Source of the DNA: an uncultured Parabacteroides sp.
GTDB lineage: Bacteria > Bacteroidota > Bacteroidia > Bacteroidales > Tannerellaceae
Reading direction: 5' to 3'
DNA: 64,000 nucleotides
Assembly: GCA_949295065.1 (NCBI GenBank)
Contig: CASFJQ010000001.1
Location: 62,001 to 126,000, forward strand
The notes under the pieces are model-generated. The model was not told the DNA's origin, ran no database searches, and was given only the letters and a program-made list of their open reading frames with translations. Shown here piece by piece: positions 46,700-54,908 of this stretch (position 1 is its first letter; each line of letters starts with the position of its first letter). The translations under genes and the position numbers were made by a program.

Positions 46700-46790
46700 G
46701 TTGACGAGTTAACAAGTTGACGAGTTGACAAGGTTAATAGTTAAAGTTATTTCCTTGTCAACTTGTTTTCTGTAGCCTTGTCAACTTTTA
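46700..46790. repeat. TTGACAAG-family hairpin downstream of gcvH
   Basis: GTTGACGAGTTAACAAGTTG / ACGAGTTGACAAGG on the left faces CCTTGTCAACTTG / CCTTGTCAACTTT on the right. A near-identical copy follows purE at 47316-47406, so purE is bracketed by direct copies. Confidence 0.75.
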
Positions 46791-46803
46791 TAATAATGAA
46801 TGT

Positions 46804-47310
46804 ATGAAACCAGTTGTAAGTATTATCATGGGCAGCACATCAGATCTGCCTGTTATGGAAAAAGCGGCTAAGTTCCTTGATGAAATGGAAATTCCGTTTG
46901 AAATGCACGCGCTTTCGGCACATCGTACTCCTGCCGAAGTTGAGGCATTTGCCAAAGGAGCCAAAGACCGTGGTATTAAAGTAATTATTGCTGCTGCAGG
47001 TATGGCTGCACATTTGTGTGGCGTAATTGCATCAATGACAACACTTCCTGTTATCGGTGTTCCAATCAATTCAACACTCGACGGAATGGATGCTCTGTTG
47101 GCAATAGTTCAGATGCCTCCGGGAATTCCTGTGGCAACAGTCGGTATCAACGGTGCTTTGAATGCCGGTATTCTTGCTGTTCAGATGCTTTCAGTTGGTG
47201 ATGAAGCTTTGCAGCAGAAACTTGCCGCTTACAAAGAAGACTTGAAAAAGAAGATCGTCAAGGCTAATGAGGATCTTGCGAAAGTAGAGTTTAAGTTTAA
47301 GACTAATTGA
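46804..47310 (+). CDS. purE: N5-carboxyaminoimidazole ribonucleotide mutase
   Basis: This 168-residue class I PurE of purine biosynthesis converts N5-CAIR to CAIR. Motifs are SIIMGSTSDLPVMEKA, the SAHRTP loop (ALSAHRTPAEV), AAAGMAAHLCGVIAS and MPPGIPVATVGING. It is full length. Confidence 0.95.
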   Translation: MKPVVSIIMGSTSDLPVMEKAAKFLDEMEIPFEMHALSAHRTPAEVEAFAKGAKDRGIKVIIAAAGMAAHLCGVIASMTTLPVIGVPINSTLDGMDALLAIVQMPPGIPVATVGINGALNAGILAVQMLSVGDEALQQKLAAYKEDLKKKIVKANEDLAKVEFKFKTN

Positions 47311-47315
47311 TAGGG

Positions 47316-47406
47316 GAGTTGACGAGTTGACAAGTTAACAAGTTGACAAGGTTAATATTTAAAGTTATTTCCTTGTCAACTTGTCTCTGTAGCCTTGTCA
47401 ACTTTT
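47316..47406. repeat. TTGACAAG-family hairpin downstream of purE
   Basis: It is near-identical to 46700-46790, including the loop ggttaatatttaaagttatttcc, and leads into the ispG leader. Confidence 0.75.
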
Positions 47407-47433
47407 CTCTTTAATTTAAAGCAGATAATAACA

Positions 47434-49287
47434 ATGTTTAATTATTCCCGTAGGAAATCGTCCGAAGTACATATTGGAAACACTCCTTTAGGAGGAGATA
47501 ATCCTATTCGTATACAGTCAATGGCAAATGTATCCACAATGGATACAGAAGCTGCAGTGGCTCAGGCAGAACGTATGATTGATGCCGGAGCGGAATATGT
47601 ACGTTTTACAGCTCAGGGTGAACGTGAAGCCCGTAATTTGGGTGAGATTCGCCGTTTGTTGAATGAGAAAGGCTTACATACTCCGTTGGTGGCAGATATT
47701 CACTTCAATCCACGTGCGGCTGATGTTGCTGCGGAGAATGTGGAGAAAGTCAGAATTAATCCCGGTAATTATGTTGACAGGGTCAAGACTTTCAATCTTA
47801 TGGAATATACCGATGAGGAATATGCTGCGGAATTGCAGAAAATCCGTGAGCGTCTGGTTCCGTTTCTTGATATTTGCCGTAAGAACGGAACTGCGATACG
47901 TTTGGGAGTGAACCATGGTTCGTTGTCCGACAGGATTATGAGCCGTTATGGTGACACGCCGGAAGGAATGGTTGCTTCGTGCATGGAATTTCTGAGAATT
48001 TGCCGTGAAGAGAATTTCAACGACGTTGTTATATCTATAAAGGCTTCGAACACGGTGGTAATGGTACGTACAGTTCGCCTTCTTGTCAGCACTATGGATA
48101 TGGAAGGAATGTCGTATCCGTTGCATCTTGGTGTTACGGAAGCCGGTGACGGTGAGGACGGAAGAATTAAAAGTGCTGTTGGCATTGGCGCACTTCTGGC
48201 TGATGGAATTGGTGATACGATACGTGTTTCGTTGAGCGAAGCTCCGGAAGCTGAAATGCCGGTTGCACGTAAATTGAGAGATTATATTCTTGAGCGTGAA
48301 GGTCACGAACATATCGAGGCTGTTATGGCTCCGGGATATGATGAGATTTGTCCAGCCAAAAGAGTTTCGGACGAAGTTCTGTGCATTGGCGGCAGAAACA
48401 AGTCTGCAGTTATCGCTGATGTCAGAAATAAAACAGCAGAAGATTTGTCGATTGGCGGTGGTGAAAAACCTGATTTCCTTTATGTGGAATCGGTTGAAAA
48501 GGCAGCAGAATGGTCGGCTTATGCCAAATCCGGAATTATTGTCGATTCTGATATCTGGAACGGAGAAACAGAAAAAATATATCCTTGTTTCTCAGCTGAC
48601 AAAGTTGAGGAATTGAAGAATAATACTTCACCTTTGAAATTCGTCGCTCTTTCGTATAACGATATTAAGAGTGGATGGATTTATGTGCTGAAGGAAGAGA
48701 AAAATGTAGTAGTTATTTTGACTACAAGCCATAAGAATGGTGTGGGCGAGCAAAGGGCAGCATTGCATTATATGATGTCCGAGGGTGTGAATGCGCCGGT
48801 TATTATTCATAGAGAATATTCTGATTCGGAAGTTGAAATGTTGCAATTGAAATCTTCTGCAGATTTAGGCGCATTACTTCTGGGCGGTTTCACTGATGGC
48901 ATAATGTTGTCGGCTCCGGCTGTAAAACCTTCTGTGGCGGTAAGCTGTATGTTTGGTATTCTGCAGGCTGCAAGAGTGCGTATCAGCCGTACAGAATATA
49001 TTTCATGCCCAAGCTGCGGCAGAACATTATATGATTTGCAGGCTACAATTGCAAAAATAAAAGCTGCAACATCTCATCTCGTAGGTTTGAAAATCGGAAT
49101 TATGGGTTGCATTGTCAACGGTCCGGGTGAAATGGCAGATGCCGATTACGGATATGTTGGCGCAGGTCGAAACAGAATAAGTCTTTATAAGGGAAAGACT
49201 TGTGTGTTGAAGAATATTCCGGAGGAAGAAGCGGTTGAGAGGTTGTTGGAGTTGATTGAGAAGGATAGGAGGGAAGGGGTTAAGTAG
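47434..49287 (+). CDS. ispG: (E)-4-hydroxy-3-methylbut-2-enyl-diphosphate synthase
   Basis: This MEP-pathway [4Fe-4S] enzyme makes HMBPP from MEcPP. At 617 residues it is the long form with a central insertion domain found in Bacteroidetes, Chlamydiae and plants. The TIM barrel begins with RRKSSEVHIGNTPLGG and IRIQSMANVSTMDT. The C-terminal cluster-binding part has CPSCGRTLYDL and GIMGCIVNGPGEMADADYGYVG, supplying the three Cys ligands. ATG 47434 is used; the upstream ATG at 47395 lies in a repeat arm. Confidence 0.95.
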   Translation: MFNYSRRKSSEVHIGNTPLGGDNPIRIQSMANVSTMDTEAAVAQAERMIDAGAEYVRFTAQGEREARNLGEIRRLLNEKGLHTPLVADIHFNPRAADVAAENVEKVRINPGNYVDRVKTFNLMEYTDEEYAAELQKIRERLVPFLDICRKNGTAIRLGVNHGSLSDRIMSRYGDTPEGMVASCMEFLRICREENFNDVVISIKASNTVVMVRTVRLLVSTMDMEGMSYPLHLGVTEAGDGEDGRIKSAVGIGALLADGIGDTIRVSLSEAPEAEMPVARKLRDYILEREGHEHIEAVMAPGYDEICPAKRVSDEVLCIGGRNKSAVIADVRNKTAEDLSIGGGEKPDFLYVESVEKAAEWSAYAKSGIIVDSDIWNGETEKIYPCFSADKVEELKNNTSPLKFVALSYNDIKSGWIYVLKEEKNVVVILTTSHKNGVGEQRAALHYMMSEGVNAPVIIHREYSDSEVEMLQLKSSADLGALLLGGFTDGIMLSAPAVKPSVAVSCMFGILQAARVRISRTEYISCPSCGRTLYDLQATIAKIKAATSHLVGLKIGIMGCIVNGPGEMADADYGYVGAGRNRISLYKGKTCVLKNIPEEEAVERLLELIEKDRREGVK

Positions 49288-49485
49288 TTGAGGAGTCAAG
49301 TAGTTAAGTAGTCAAGTAGTTAAGTAGTTAAGTAGTTAAGTAGTTAAGGAGTCAAGTAGTTAAGTAGTTAAGTAGTTAAGTAGTTAAGGAGTCAAGTAGT
49401 TGAGGAGTTAAGTAGTCAAGAATTTGAGCGGTTTAGTCATATCTTCTTGACTCCTTAACTCCTTGACTTCTCCCAAAAACAAATA
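49288..49485. repeat. 8-bp tandem array AAGTAGTT
   Basis: About 15 tandem copies of AAGTAGTT and variants (aaggagtc, aagtagtc) run from 49290 to about 49420. Complementary cttgactccttaactccttgac follows at 49445-49470. It separates ispG from dut; copy number may vary between strains. Confidence 0.8.
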
Positions 49486-49489
49486 TCAA

Positions 49490-49924
49490 ATGAAAGTACA
49501 AATAATAAACAAATCACATCATCAGTTGCCGGCTTATGCAACAGCTCTATCTGCTGGAATGGATATCCGTGCAAATTTGTCGGAGCCGGTTGAAATAAAG
49601 CCGTTGGAAAGAAAACTTATACCTACGGGATTGTATATTGCTTTGCCTGATGGCTATGAGGCACAGATGCGTCCGAGAAGCGGTTTGGCATTGAAGCATG
49701 GTATTACGCTTTTGAATACACCGGGCACTATTGATGCTGACTATCGTGGTGAAATAGGTGTAATATTGGTAAACCTTTCTTCTAAGCCTTTTGTGGTTAA
49801 TGACGGAGAACGTATATGCCAGATGGTAATTGCTTCTTATCAGCAAGTGGAATGGGAACCTGTTGAAGTGTTGACTGAAACTGAACGTGGAGAAGGCGGT
49901 TTCGGACATACAGGGAAAAAGTAG
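49490..49924 (+). CDS. dut: Deoxyuridine 5'-triphosphate nucleotidohydrolase
   Basis: This 144-residue trimeric dUTPase hydrolyses dUTP to dUMP. The conserved motifs are present: [44 protein letters not shown] and the C-terminal [14 protein letters not shown] 49490 is used, since an in-frame ATG at 49463 lies in repeat DNA. Confidence 0.95.
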   Translation: MKVQIINKSHHQLPAYATALSAGMDIRANLSEPVEIKPLERKLIPTGLYIALPDGYEAQMRPRSGLALKHGITLLNTPGTIDADYRGEIGVILVNLSSKPFVVNDGERICQMVIASYQQVEWEPVEVLTETERGEGGFGHTGKK

Positions 49925-49936
49925 TGTAATAGTTTA

Positions 49937-49987
49937 CGAGTTGACAAGGTTTCAGAGACAAGGTGCTTATGAAACCTTGTCAACTCG
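49937..49987. terminator. Bidirectional TTGACAAG-family hairpin
   Basis: A perfect 17-bp stem (CGAGTTGACAAGGTTTC at 49937-49953 with 49971-49987) lies between convergent dut and the DUF4251 gene. Confidence 0.8.
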
Positions 49988-50015
49988 TCTCTATCCAATA
50001 CCGAGTTTTGTATAT

Positions 50016-50585
50016 TTAAAATAGACTTCTTCCTTTGAAAACAGAACTTTGACTAAGTGGTACAACCTGACCGTATAATGTTAAGCGGTTTGAATTGAAT
50101 GTTGGCAGTACGCTAAGCGTTGCCGTATTGCTTCCTTTTGGTAAGGATATGGTTACTTTCGCTGATACACCGGAACCTAACACATTGAAGTCAACTGTAA
50201 GATTTCCTTTTTTGTCTTCCTTAGTCTTGAAATCAGAGAGATTTCCGTCCACAGTTACTCCACCTAAGCCGTTTGAACCGCTGACAGCTACGTTGAATGA
50301 AACTTGGACAGTAGCTTTGTCGTTGTTCACCATGACAAAATTAGTGGTTGGCGAAACGTTTGAAGTTGTTCCGCGCTTTAACATTATTCTGTTGGCCTCC
50401 AAAACAAAACTCTTGTTCTCTATTGAGAACTTTGCCTGTTCGAAAAGCAATGAATCTGCTCTTGCACGTTCTGCTTTACGTTCCTTGCGTGATTTTGCCT
50501 TCTCTTCCTTCTTGTTCGTAGTTTGTGCTTCTACGAAACTCATACTGGCAATCAAAGCCGCCAATATTAAAATCAAATTTCTCAT
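50016..50585 (-). CDS. DUF4251 domain protein
   Basis: This 189-residue secreted protein has a signal peptide ending FVEAQ, a charged Lys/Arg/Glu linker, then the DUF4251 beta domain. That domain includes FVLEANRIMLKRGTT, TNFVMVNNDKATVQVSF and GLGGVTVDGN, and the protein ends SSVFKGRSLF. Part of this domain is duplicated at the N-terminus of the chimeric gene at 51130-51942. Function unknown. Confidence 0.8.
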   Translation of the reverse strand: MRNLILILAALIASMSFVEAQTTNKKEEKAKSRKERKAERARADSLLFEQAKFSIENKSFVLEANRIMLKRGTTSNVSPTTNFVMVNNDKATVQVSFNVAVSGSNGLGGVTVDGNLSDFKTKEDKKGNLTVDFNVLGSGVSAKVTISLPKGSNTATLSVLPTFNSNRLTLYGQVVPLSQSSVFKGRSLF

Positions 50586-50766
50586 AATCTTTAATTTAGT
50601 TTAACGAGAGCTCAAAATGGGCATAAATATATATTCCTAAATATTACGACATTGCAATTATACAAATAATGCTATGTTTATAAATGTAAAATTACAGAAA
50701 TATATTTTATGATAGTTGGCTTTTGCAAGGAATTTTATTCAAAACTGAAAAAACATATTTTTCATA

Positions 50767-50994
50767 TTAAAAGCATATACCAAGTCGTAGCCCAAGGTTG
50801 CTGATACCATTTTCGTTGTAGTCCAGCAAATCATTTTTATTTGTGCTATAATTGTAGTATGCAGCAACATGGAATCCGAACCTGCTGTATTTCAAAGGAT
50901 GGATTGTAACCCCTATTTCTGGAGAAACATGAAATCCCCACGGACGGTTGTAATACCCGACAAGATTAAGATATGTGGTGTTCTGCTGATACAT
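50767..50994 (-). pseudogene. Remnant of an outer-membrane beta-barrel gene (C-terminal part)
   Basis: The open frame gives 75 residues with three to four barrel-like strands (GFHVSPEIGVTIHPL, FGFHVAAYYNYST, ISNLGLRLGICF) and no signal peptide. A TGA stop in the same frame lies just upstream of its ATG. Intact relatives are about 180-250 residues. In Bacteroidales such barrels commonly accompany DUF4251 and DUF4136 genes, so this is probably what remains after a deletion. Confidence 0.6.
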
Positions 50995-51052
50995 TGCTCC
51001 TTTTCAGGTATTTTTTATATGTTGTCATAATTTATTTCTCCTTTTTATTTTA

Positions 51053-51127
51053 GAAGTTGACAAGGTAACAAGTTGACAAGAATATATACACATATACCTT
51101 GTTCCTGAAGCCTTGTTCTCTTGTCCC
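51053..51127. repeat. TTGACAAG-family repeat
   Basis: AGTTGACAAGGTAACAAGTTGACAAG faces TACCTTGTTCCTGAAGCCTTGTTCTCTTGTCCCC. It lies directly after the chimeric DUF4251-DUF4136 gene, between it and the barrel remnant. Confidence 0.65.
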
Positions 51128-51129
51128 CT

Positions 51130-51942
51130 TTATTTACTGATATACGGTGATTGTCTGAAAGACTGTTCAATGGCACGTTGGATCAATGCCATATTTACTC
51201 GTGAATTATAGGAAAGCAAACCTTCACTGTTGGCATGCCATACAATAGGCAAACTATTATTACTTGAAGCCTTTGTCCTGTCAATATTGCTCAAGTTTAC
51301 CATTTCCATTACTATTGCTCCGGTTGAGTATTGATATGAAACTGGATATGACATATACCATCCGCCGCCCCAGTAAGGACCCCAATATCCCGGATTCCAC
51401 CATCCGTCCCAGTAACTGCCGACGAATGTTGTCATATTAACATCGTTCTCAATATAAGTCATTTGAATACCTATATTTGCAGAATCCTTTTCCATACATC
51501 GAGTATAACCTCGCTGTTCCATCTCGTTTTCAACTTGGGAAATAAGTTCCTGCGCATTTTCATTTTTCCAATATTCATTGTTTAATCCTTGACCGGCAAC
51601 CAATATGCTGTCTGCCAGATAGAAGGTTGAAGCTTCAGAAAACTTGAAATCCGGGTCGTATTGAGTGTAAACGGTGAAATCTCCATCCATTTCACTCATA
51701 TCCGGGTTTTTCTCGCATGCTGTTATAGAAAATAATACGAGTAATAGTGCTGTTACACCACCTATACCGTTTGGTCCGCTAACAGGAACATTGAAAGCAA
51801 TCTGTACTGTTGCCTTGTCTTCGTTCACCATGACAAAGTTTGTGTTTGATGTAACATAGGCAGTTGTTCCATATTTGAACATAGCTTGTGTCAACCCTAC
51901 ATTAGCAATAATTGCTATCAACATAATTAACAATCTTTTCAT
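51130..51942 (-). CDS. Chimeric protein: DUF4251 N-terminal fragment fused to a DUF4136 lipoprotein
   Basis: In this 270-residue protein, residues 1-20 are a signal peptide. Residues 21-64 (MFKYGTTAYVTSNTNFVMVN, EDKATVQIAFNVPVSG, GIGGVT) match residues about 68-112 of the neighbouring DUF4251 protein. From residue 65, ALLLVLFSITACEKNPD is the tail of another, lipoprotein-type signal (Cys76), and the rest is a DUF4136 domain. The junction is near 51750. About 45 residues of the DUF4251 linker are also missing. The frame is open throughout, so a deletion joined two genes in frame; sorting of the product is uncertain. Confidence 0.8.
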   Translation of the reverse strand: MKRLLIMLIAIIANVGLTQAMFKYGTTAYVTSNTNFVMVNEDKATVQIAFNVPVSGPNGIGGVTALLLVLFSITACEKNPDMSEMDGDFTVYTQYDPDFKFSEASTFYLADSILVAGQGLNNEYWKNENAQELISQVENEMEQRGYTRCMEKDSANIGIQMTYIENDVNMTTFVGSYWDGWWNPGYWGPYWGGGWYMSYPVSYQYSTGAIVMEMVNLSNIDRTKASSNNSLPIVWHANSEGLLSYNSRVNMALIQRAIEQSFRQSPYISK

Positions 51943-52363
51943 AAGCCTTCATTTTTTAGTTCAAACGAATATAGTGCTATTTAATTTGTTGTTAATAAGA
52001 AACTAGACGAATTGCTAAATATCATGGATGAATTGTAATATGGCATGTTTGAAAGTTGGAATTTATATTTTTATTTTGGAAATTATCAAGGAAAAAGGTT
52101 GTAAGAAGTTTATAATATACATACTTCTTTTAACAGCTTTTTGTGCTGTTAATGTGTGAGTTGTAGTTGTATAAATATTGAGGACTTAGTTTCTTTTGTG
52201 TATTAAAAAAGAAATCTTACTTTTGCGATTGGCTAAATGCTCAACATTGAAACTGGCAGAAAACAATTTGACAAAGTTTTTTATTCTATGATGTGTATCT
52301 GCGGACTGTCTGGCCTTAATGTTGGGTAAATCGCGAACTTCAGTGATTTAAAATACAGATAAT
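51943..52363. other. 421-bp divergent intergenic region
   Basis: It holds a hairpin TTAACAGC/GCTGTTAA (52130-52137 with 52145-52152), an AAGAAGT/ACTTCTT stem just before it, and a consensus promoter at 52195-52225 for the TPR operon. The leader that follows is about 130 nt and has no recognised riboswitch. Confidence 0.55.
52195..52225 (+). promoter_or_regulatory. Promoter of the TPR-DUF4292-EnvC operon
   Basis: TTTG at 52195-52198 and TACTTTTG at 52218-52225 are separated by 19 bp, a textbook spacing. Transcription would start near 52232. Confidence 0.7.
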
Positions 52364-54055
52364 ATGTTTAGAAAAATAATAACAATCTCTCTTTTTCTTG
52401 TTTCATTGTCCGTACTGGCTTCAAACAACAGGAAATTTGACTACTTCTATTACGAGGGATTGAAGTTGAAACAGGCAGGAAAGTATGATGCTGCGTATGA
52501 CATGTTCTCCTATTGTTTGTCTCTCGACTCAACTGCTGCCCCGGTGATGTATGAGCTTTCTTTGTTTTATGTTCAGATGAACAAGGCAGACAAGGCTGTC
52601 GAGATGTTGCGTAAGGCAGTGGACAGTGATTCCGATAATATGACTTATAGAATGGCACTTGCCAATGTTTCCGGAAATTTGGGAATGTTTGCCGATGCAG
52701 CAGCCGAATATGAGGCTTTGGTTGAAAGATATCCAGACAAAGCAGAGTTGCGTTATTATCTGGCTGAGGCTTTGGCTCAGGATGGCGAGCTGGCAAAAGC
52801 AATCGAAGCATATGATGCTTTGGAAAGCATTATGGGAATGAACGAAGCTCTTTCATTGCAGAAATATAAACTTTATTCTACTCTTGAGCAGGAAGACAAG
52901 GCTTTTGAGGAAATTCAGAAGCTGGCAGACAAATATCCTGCTGAATCGAGATATCAGCTTTTGCTCGGTGACTTGTATTTGGAAAAAGACAATTTTGATG
53001 AAGCATTGAAAGCTTATACCAAGGCTCACGAGATTAATCCTTCAGATTCGCGCTACATTGTATCTATGGCGAATTATTATGAGGCAACCGGCAATAAGGA
53101 AGCTGCAGAGAAGGAGGTGCGAAATGCTTTGGTGAGCAAAGGACTTGATGTTGAAACGAAAGTCGGAATATTGTCCAGATATATCCAGCGTCTGCAACAG
53201 ACCAAACAGGATATTGAGCAGGCTAACGCTTTATTCCTCACACTTTTGGAACAGCATCCTCAGGATACAAATCTCAAACTGATGTACGGCAGTTTGCTTA
53301 TCCTTCAGAAAAAGAATGATGAGGCGAAATTCCAGTTCAGTCTGGTTACTGAAATGGAACCGACAAACCAGAGCGCATGGCAGCAGTTGCTGAATATGGC
53401 ATTGCGCACTGAGGATATAGACGAGATAATCCGTGTTTGCAATAAATGTATCGAGTTGTTCCCTGAATCTCCGGAATATTATTTCTACTTGGGAATTGGT
53501 TATTTCCAGCAGGAAAAATATGAAGAGGCATTGGAAGTGTATCGCAAAGGATTGGGTGTGATTCCGAAGGAAAACGGAAGACTTATGTCTGACTTCTACG
53601 GACAGATAGGAGATTTGCATTATCAGATGAACAATATGCCTGAAGCATACAAGGCATATGACGAGGCTTTGAAATATAACGACAAGAATGTGGTTGTGCT
53701 GAATAATTACAGTTATTTCCTTACTCTCGAAAAGAAGGATTTGAAACGTGCGGAACGAATGAGTGCGCAGTGTATAAAACTGGAACCGGACAATGCAACA
53801 TATCTTGATACTTATGCCTGGGTTTTCTTTATGCAGGGAAATTACAAATTGGCAAAGATTTATATTGAAAGCGCTATATCAAAAGATACTACAAACAGTG
53901 CTGAGCTGGTTGACCATTATGGTGATATCCTGTTCATGAACGGAGATAAGGAAAAAGCCGTTGAACAGTGGAAAAAGGCTCGTTCATTGGGCAAGGAGTC
54001 AAAGACTCTCGACAAGAAAATAAAGGAAGAAAAGTATATTGAGGAAAAAGAATAA
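52364..54055 (+). CDS. Tetratricopeptide repeat protein
   Basis: This 563-residue protein has a signal peptide (MFRKIITISLFLVSLSVLAS) and about 12-14 TPR units along the whole chain, such as GKYDAAYDMFSYCLSLDS and DNFDEALKAYTKAHEINPSD. It is probably a periplasmic or outer-membrane-associated scaffold. The next gene starts 2 bp after its stop. I recall the order dut-TPR-DUF4292-EnvC from other Bacteroidales; here the DUF4251 cluster interrupts it. Confidence 0.85.
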   Translation: MFRKIITISLFLVSLSVLASNNRKFDYFYYEGLKLKQAGKYDAAYDMFSYCLSLDSTAAPVMYELSLFYVQMNKADKAVEMLRKAVDSDSDNMTYRMALANVSGNLGMFADAAAEYEALVERYPDKAELRYYLAEALAQDGELAKAIEAYDALESIMGMNEALSLQKYKLYSTLEQEDKAFEEIQKLADKYPAESRYQLLLGDLYLEKDNFDEALKAYTKAHEINPSDSRYIVSMANYYEATGNKEAAEKEVRNALVSKGLDVETKVGILSRYIQRLQQTKQDIEQANALFLTLLEQHPQDTNLKLMYGSLLILQKKNDEAKFQFSLVTEMEPTNQSAWQQLLNMALRTEDIDEIIRVCNKCIELFPESPEYYFYLGIGYFQQEKYEEALEVYRKGLGVIPKENGRLMSDFYGQIGDLHYQMNNMPEAYKAYDEALKYNDKNVVVLNNYSYFLTLEKKDLKRAERMSAQCIKLEPDNATYLDTYAWVFFMQGNYKLAKIYIESAISKDTTNSAELVDHYGDILFMNGDKEKAVEQWKKARSLGKESKTLDKKIKEEKYIEEKE

Positions 54056-54057
54056 TT

Positions 54058-54891
54058 ATGAACAGATTCCGTTTTAGTGTTTTATTGGTCGGTATTTGTT
54101 TTGCTCTGATTTTTTCCGGCTGCCGCTCTTCAAAAGGTGTTGGCGGTGAAGATTCAAAGCAGTTCAAGGAGCAGAAGGAAATTCTGGCAGCAGTACAGGA
54201 GCAGTCTGTCGATTTCCGTACAATGTCTGCACGCCTGCGTGCCGATGTGATAATGCCGGATAAGGAAGTCAGCTCAAGAGTTGATTTGAAGATGATAAAA
54301 GACAGTCTGATACAGTTGTCGGTGCAGCCATTCCTTGGTATTGAGGTGTTCAGACTTGAACTGACAACGGACAGTATCAGACTTATCGACAGAATGGGTA
54401 AAAGATATTTGGCTGAGAATTATTCAGCTATGAAGAAACAGTGGACTGTAGATTTTGATTTTTATAATTTACAGGCATTGTTCATAAACAGCATTTTTGT
54501 TCCGGGAGAAAAATCCTTTGGTCCGAAGCTATATAACCGTTTTCTGATGAAGAAGAACATCCAGACTGTTGAATTCGTGGCTGAGGACAGAGCTGATATA
54601 AGATATTGTTTCAATGTCGATAAAGAAAACAAACTGCTTTCATCACGAATATCAGATGCGAGCGACAAGTTTGTGTTGACTTGGGACTATTCTGATTTCC
54701 AGGTTCAGGGAAATAAACTTTTCCCGATGAACGGGAAAGTTGGTGTTTTGGTTGACGGCAGAAACGTAGGAGGTTTGTCTCTCTCTTATTCACGCATACA
54801 AATTGACAAGGATTTGAAGATTAATACATCTGTACCTTCCAAATATGAAAGGGTTACTGCGGAGCAGTTGCTGAAGATGCTGAAGTTTTGA
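54058..54891 (+). CDS. DUF4292 lipoprotein
   Basis: This 277-residue protein has lipobox FSGC (about Cys21). DUF4292 spans most of the chain and resembles the LolB/LppX fold in predicted strand order. Characteristic parts are RTMSARLRADVIMPDKEVSS, IQLSVQPFLGIEVFRLELTTDS and DRMGKRYLAENYSAMKK. Lipid or lipoprotein handling at the outer membrane is inferred from that resemblance. It sits between TPR and EnvC-like genes in one operon. Confidence 0.82.
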   Translation: MNRFRFSVLLVGICFALIFSGCRSSKGVGGEDSKQFKEQKEILAAVQEQSVDFRTMSARLRADVIMPDKEVSSRVDLKMIKDSLIQLSVQPFLGIEVFRLELTTDSIRLIDRMGKRYLAENYSAMKKQWTVDFDFYNLQALFINSIFVPGEKSFGPKLYNRFLMKKNIQTVEFVAEDRADIRYCFNVDKENKLLSSRISDASDKFVLTWDYSDFQVQGNKLFPMNGKVGVLVDGRNVGGLSLSYSRIQIDKDLKINTSVPSKYERVTAEQLLKMLKF

Positions 54892-54908
54892 TGTAATATT
54901 TTTTTGAT

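Noticed and set aside
47674-48312. 212-codon frame antisense to ispG
   Set aside because: It is fully inside ispG on the other strand and its composition is that of a reversed coding sequence.
50095-50604. 169-codon plus-strand frame opposite the DUF4251 gene
   Set aside because: It is a shadow of the DUF4251 CDS, which has a signal peptide and a homologous fragment nearby.
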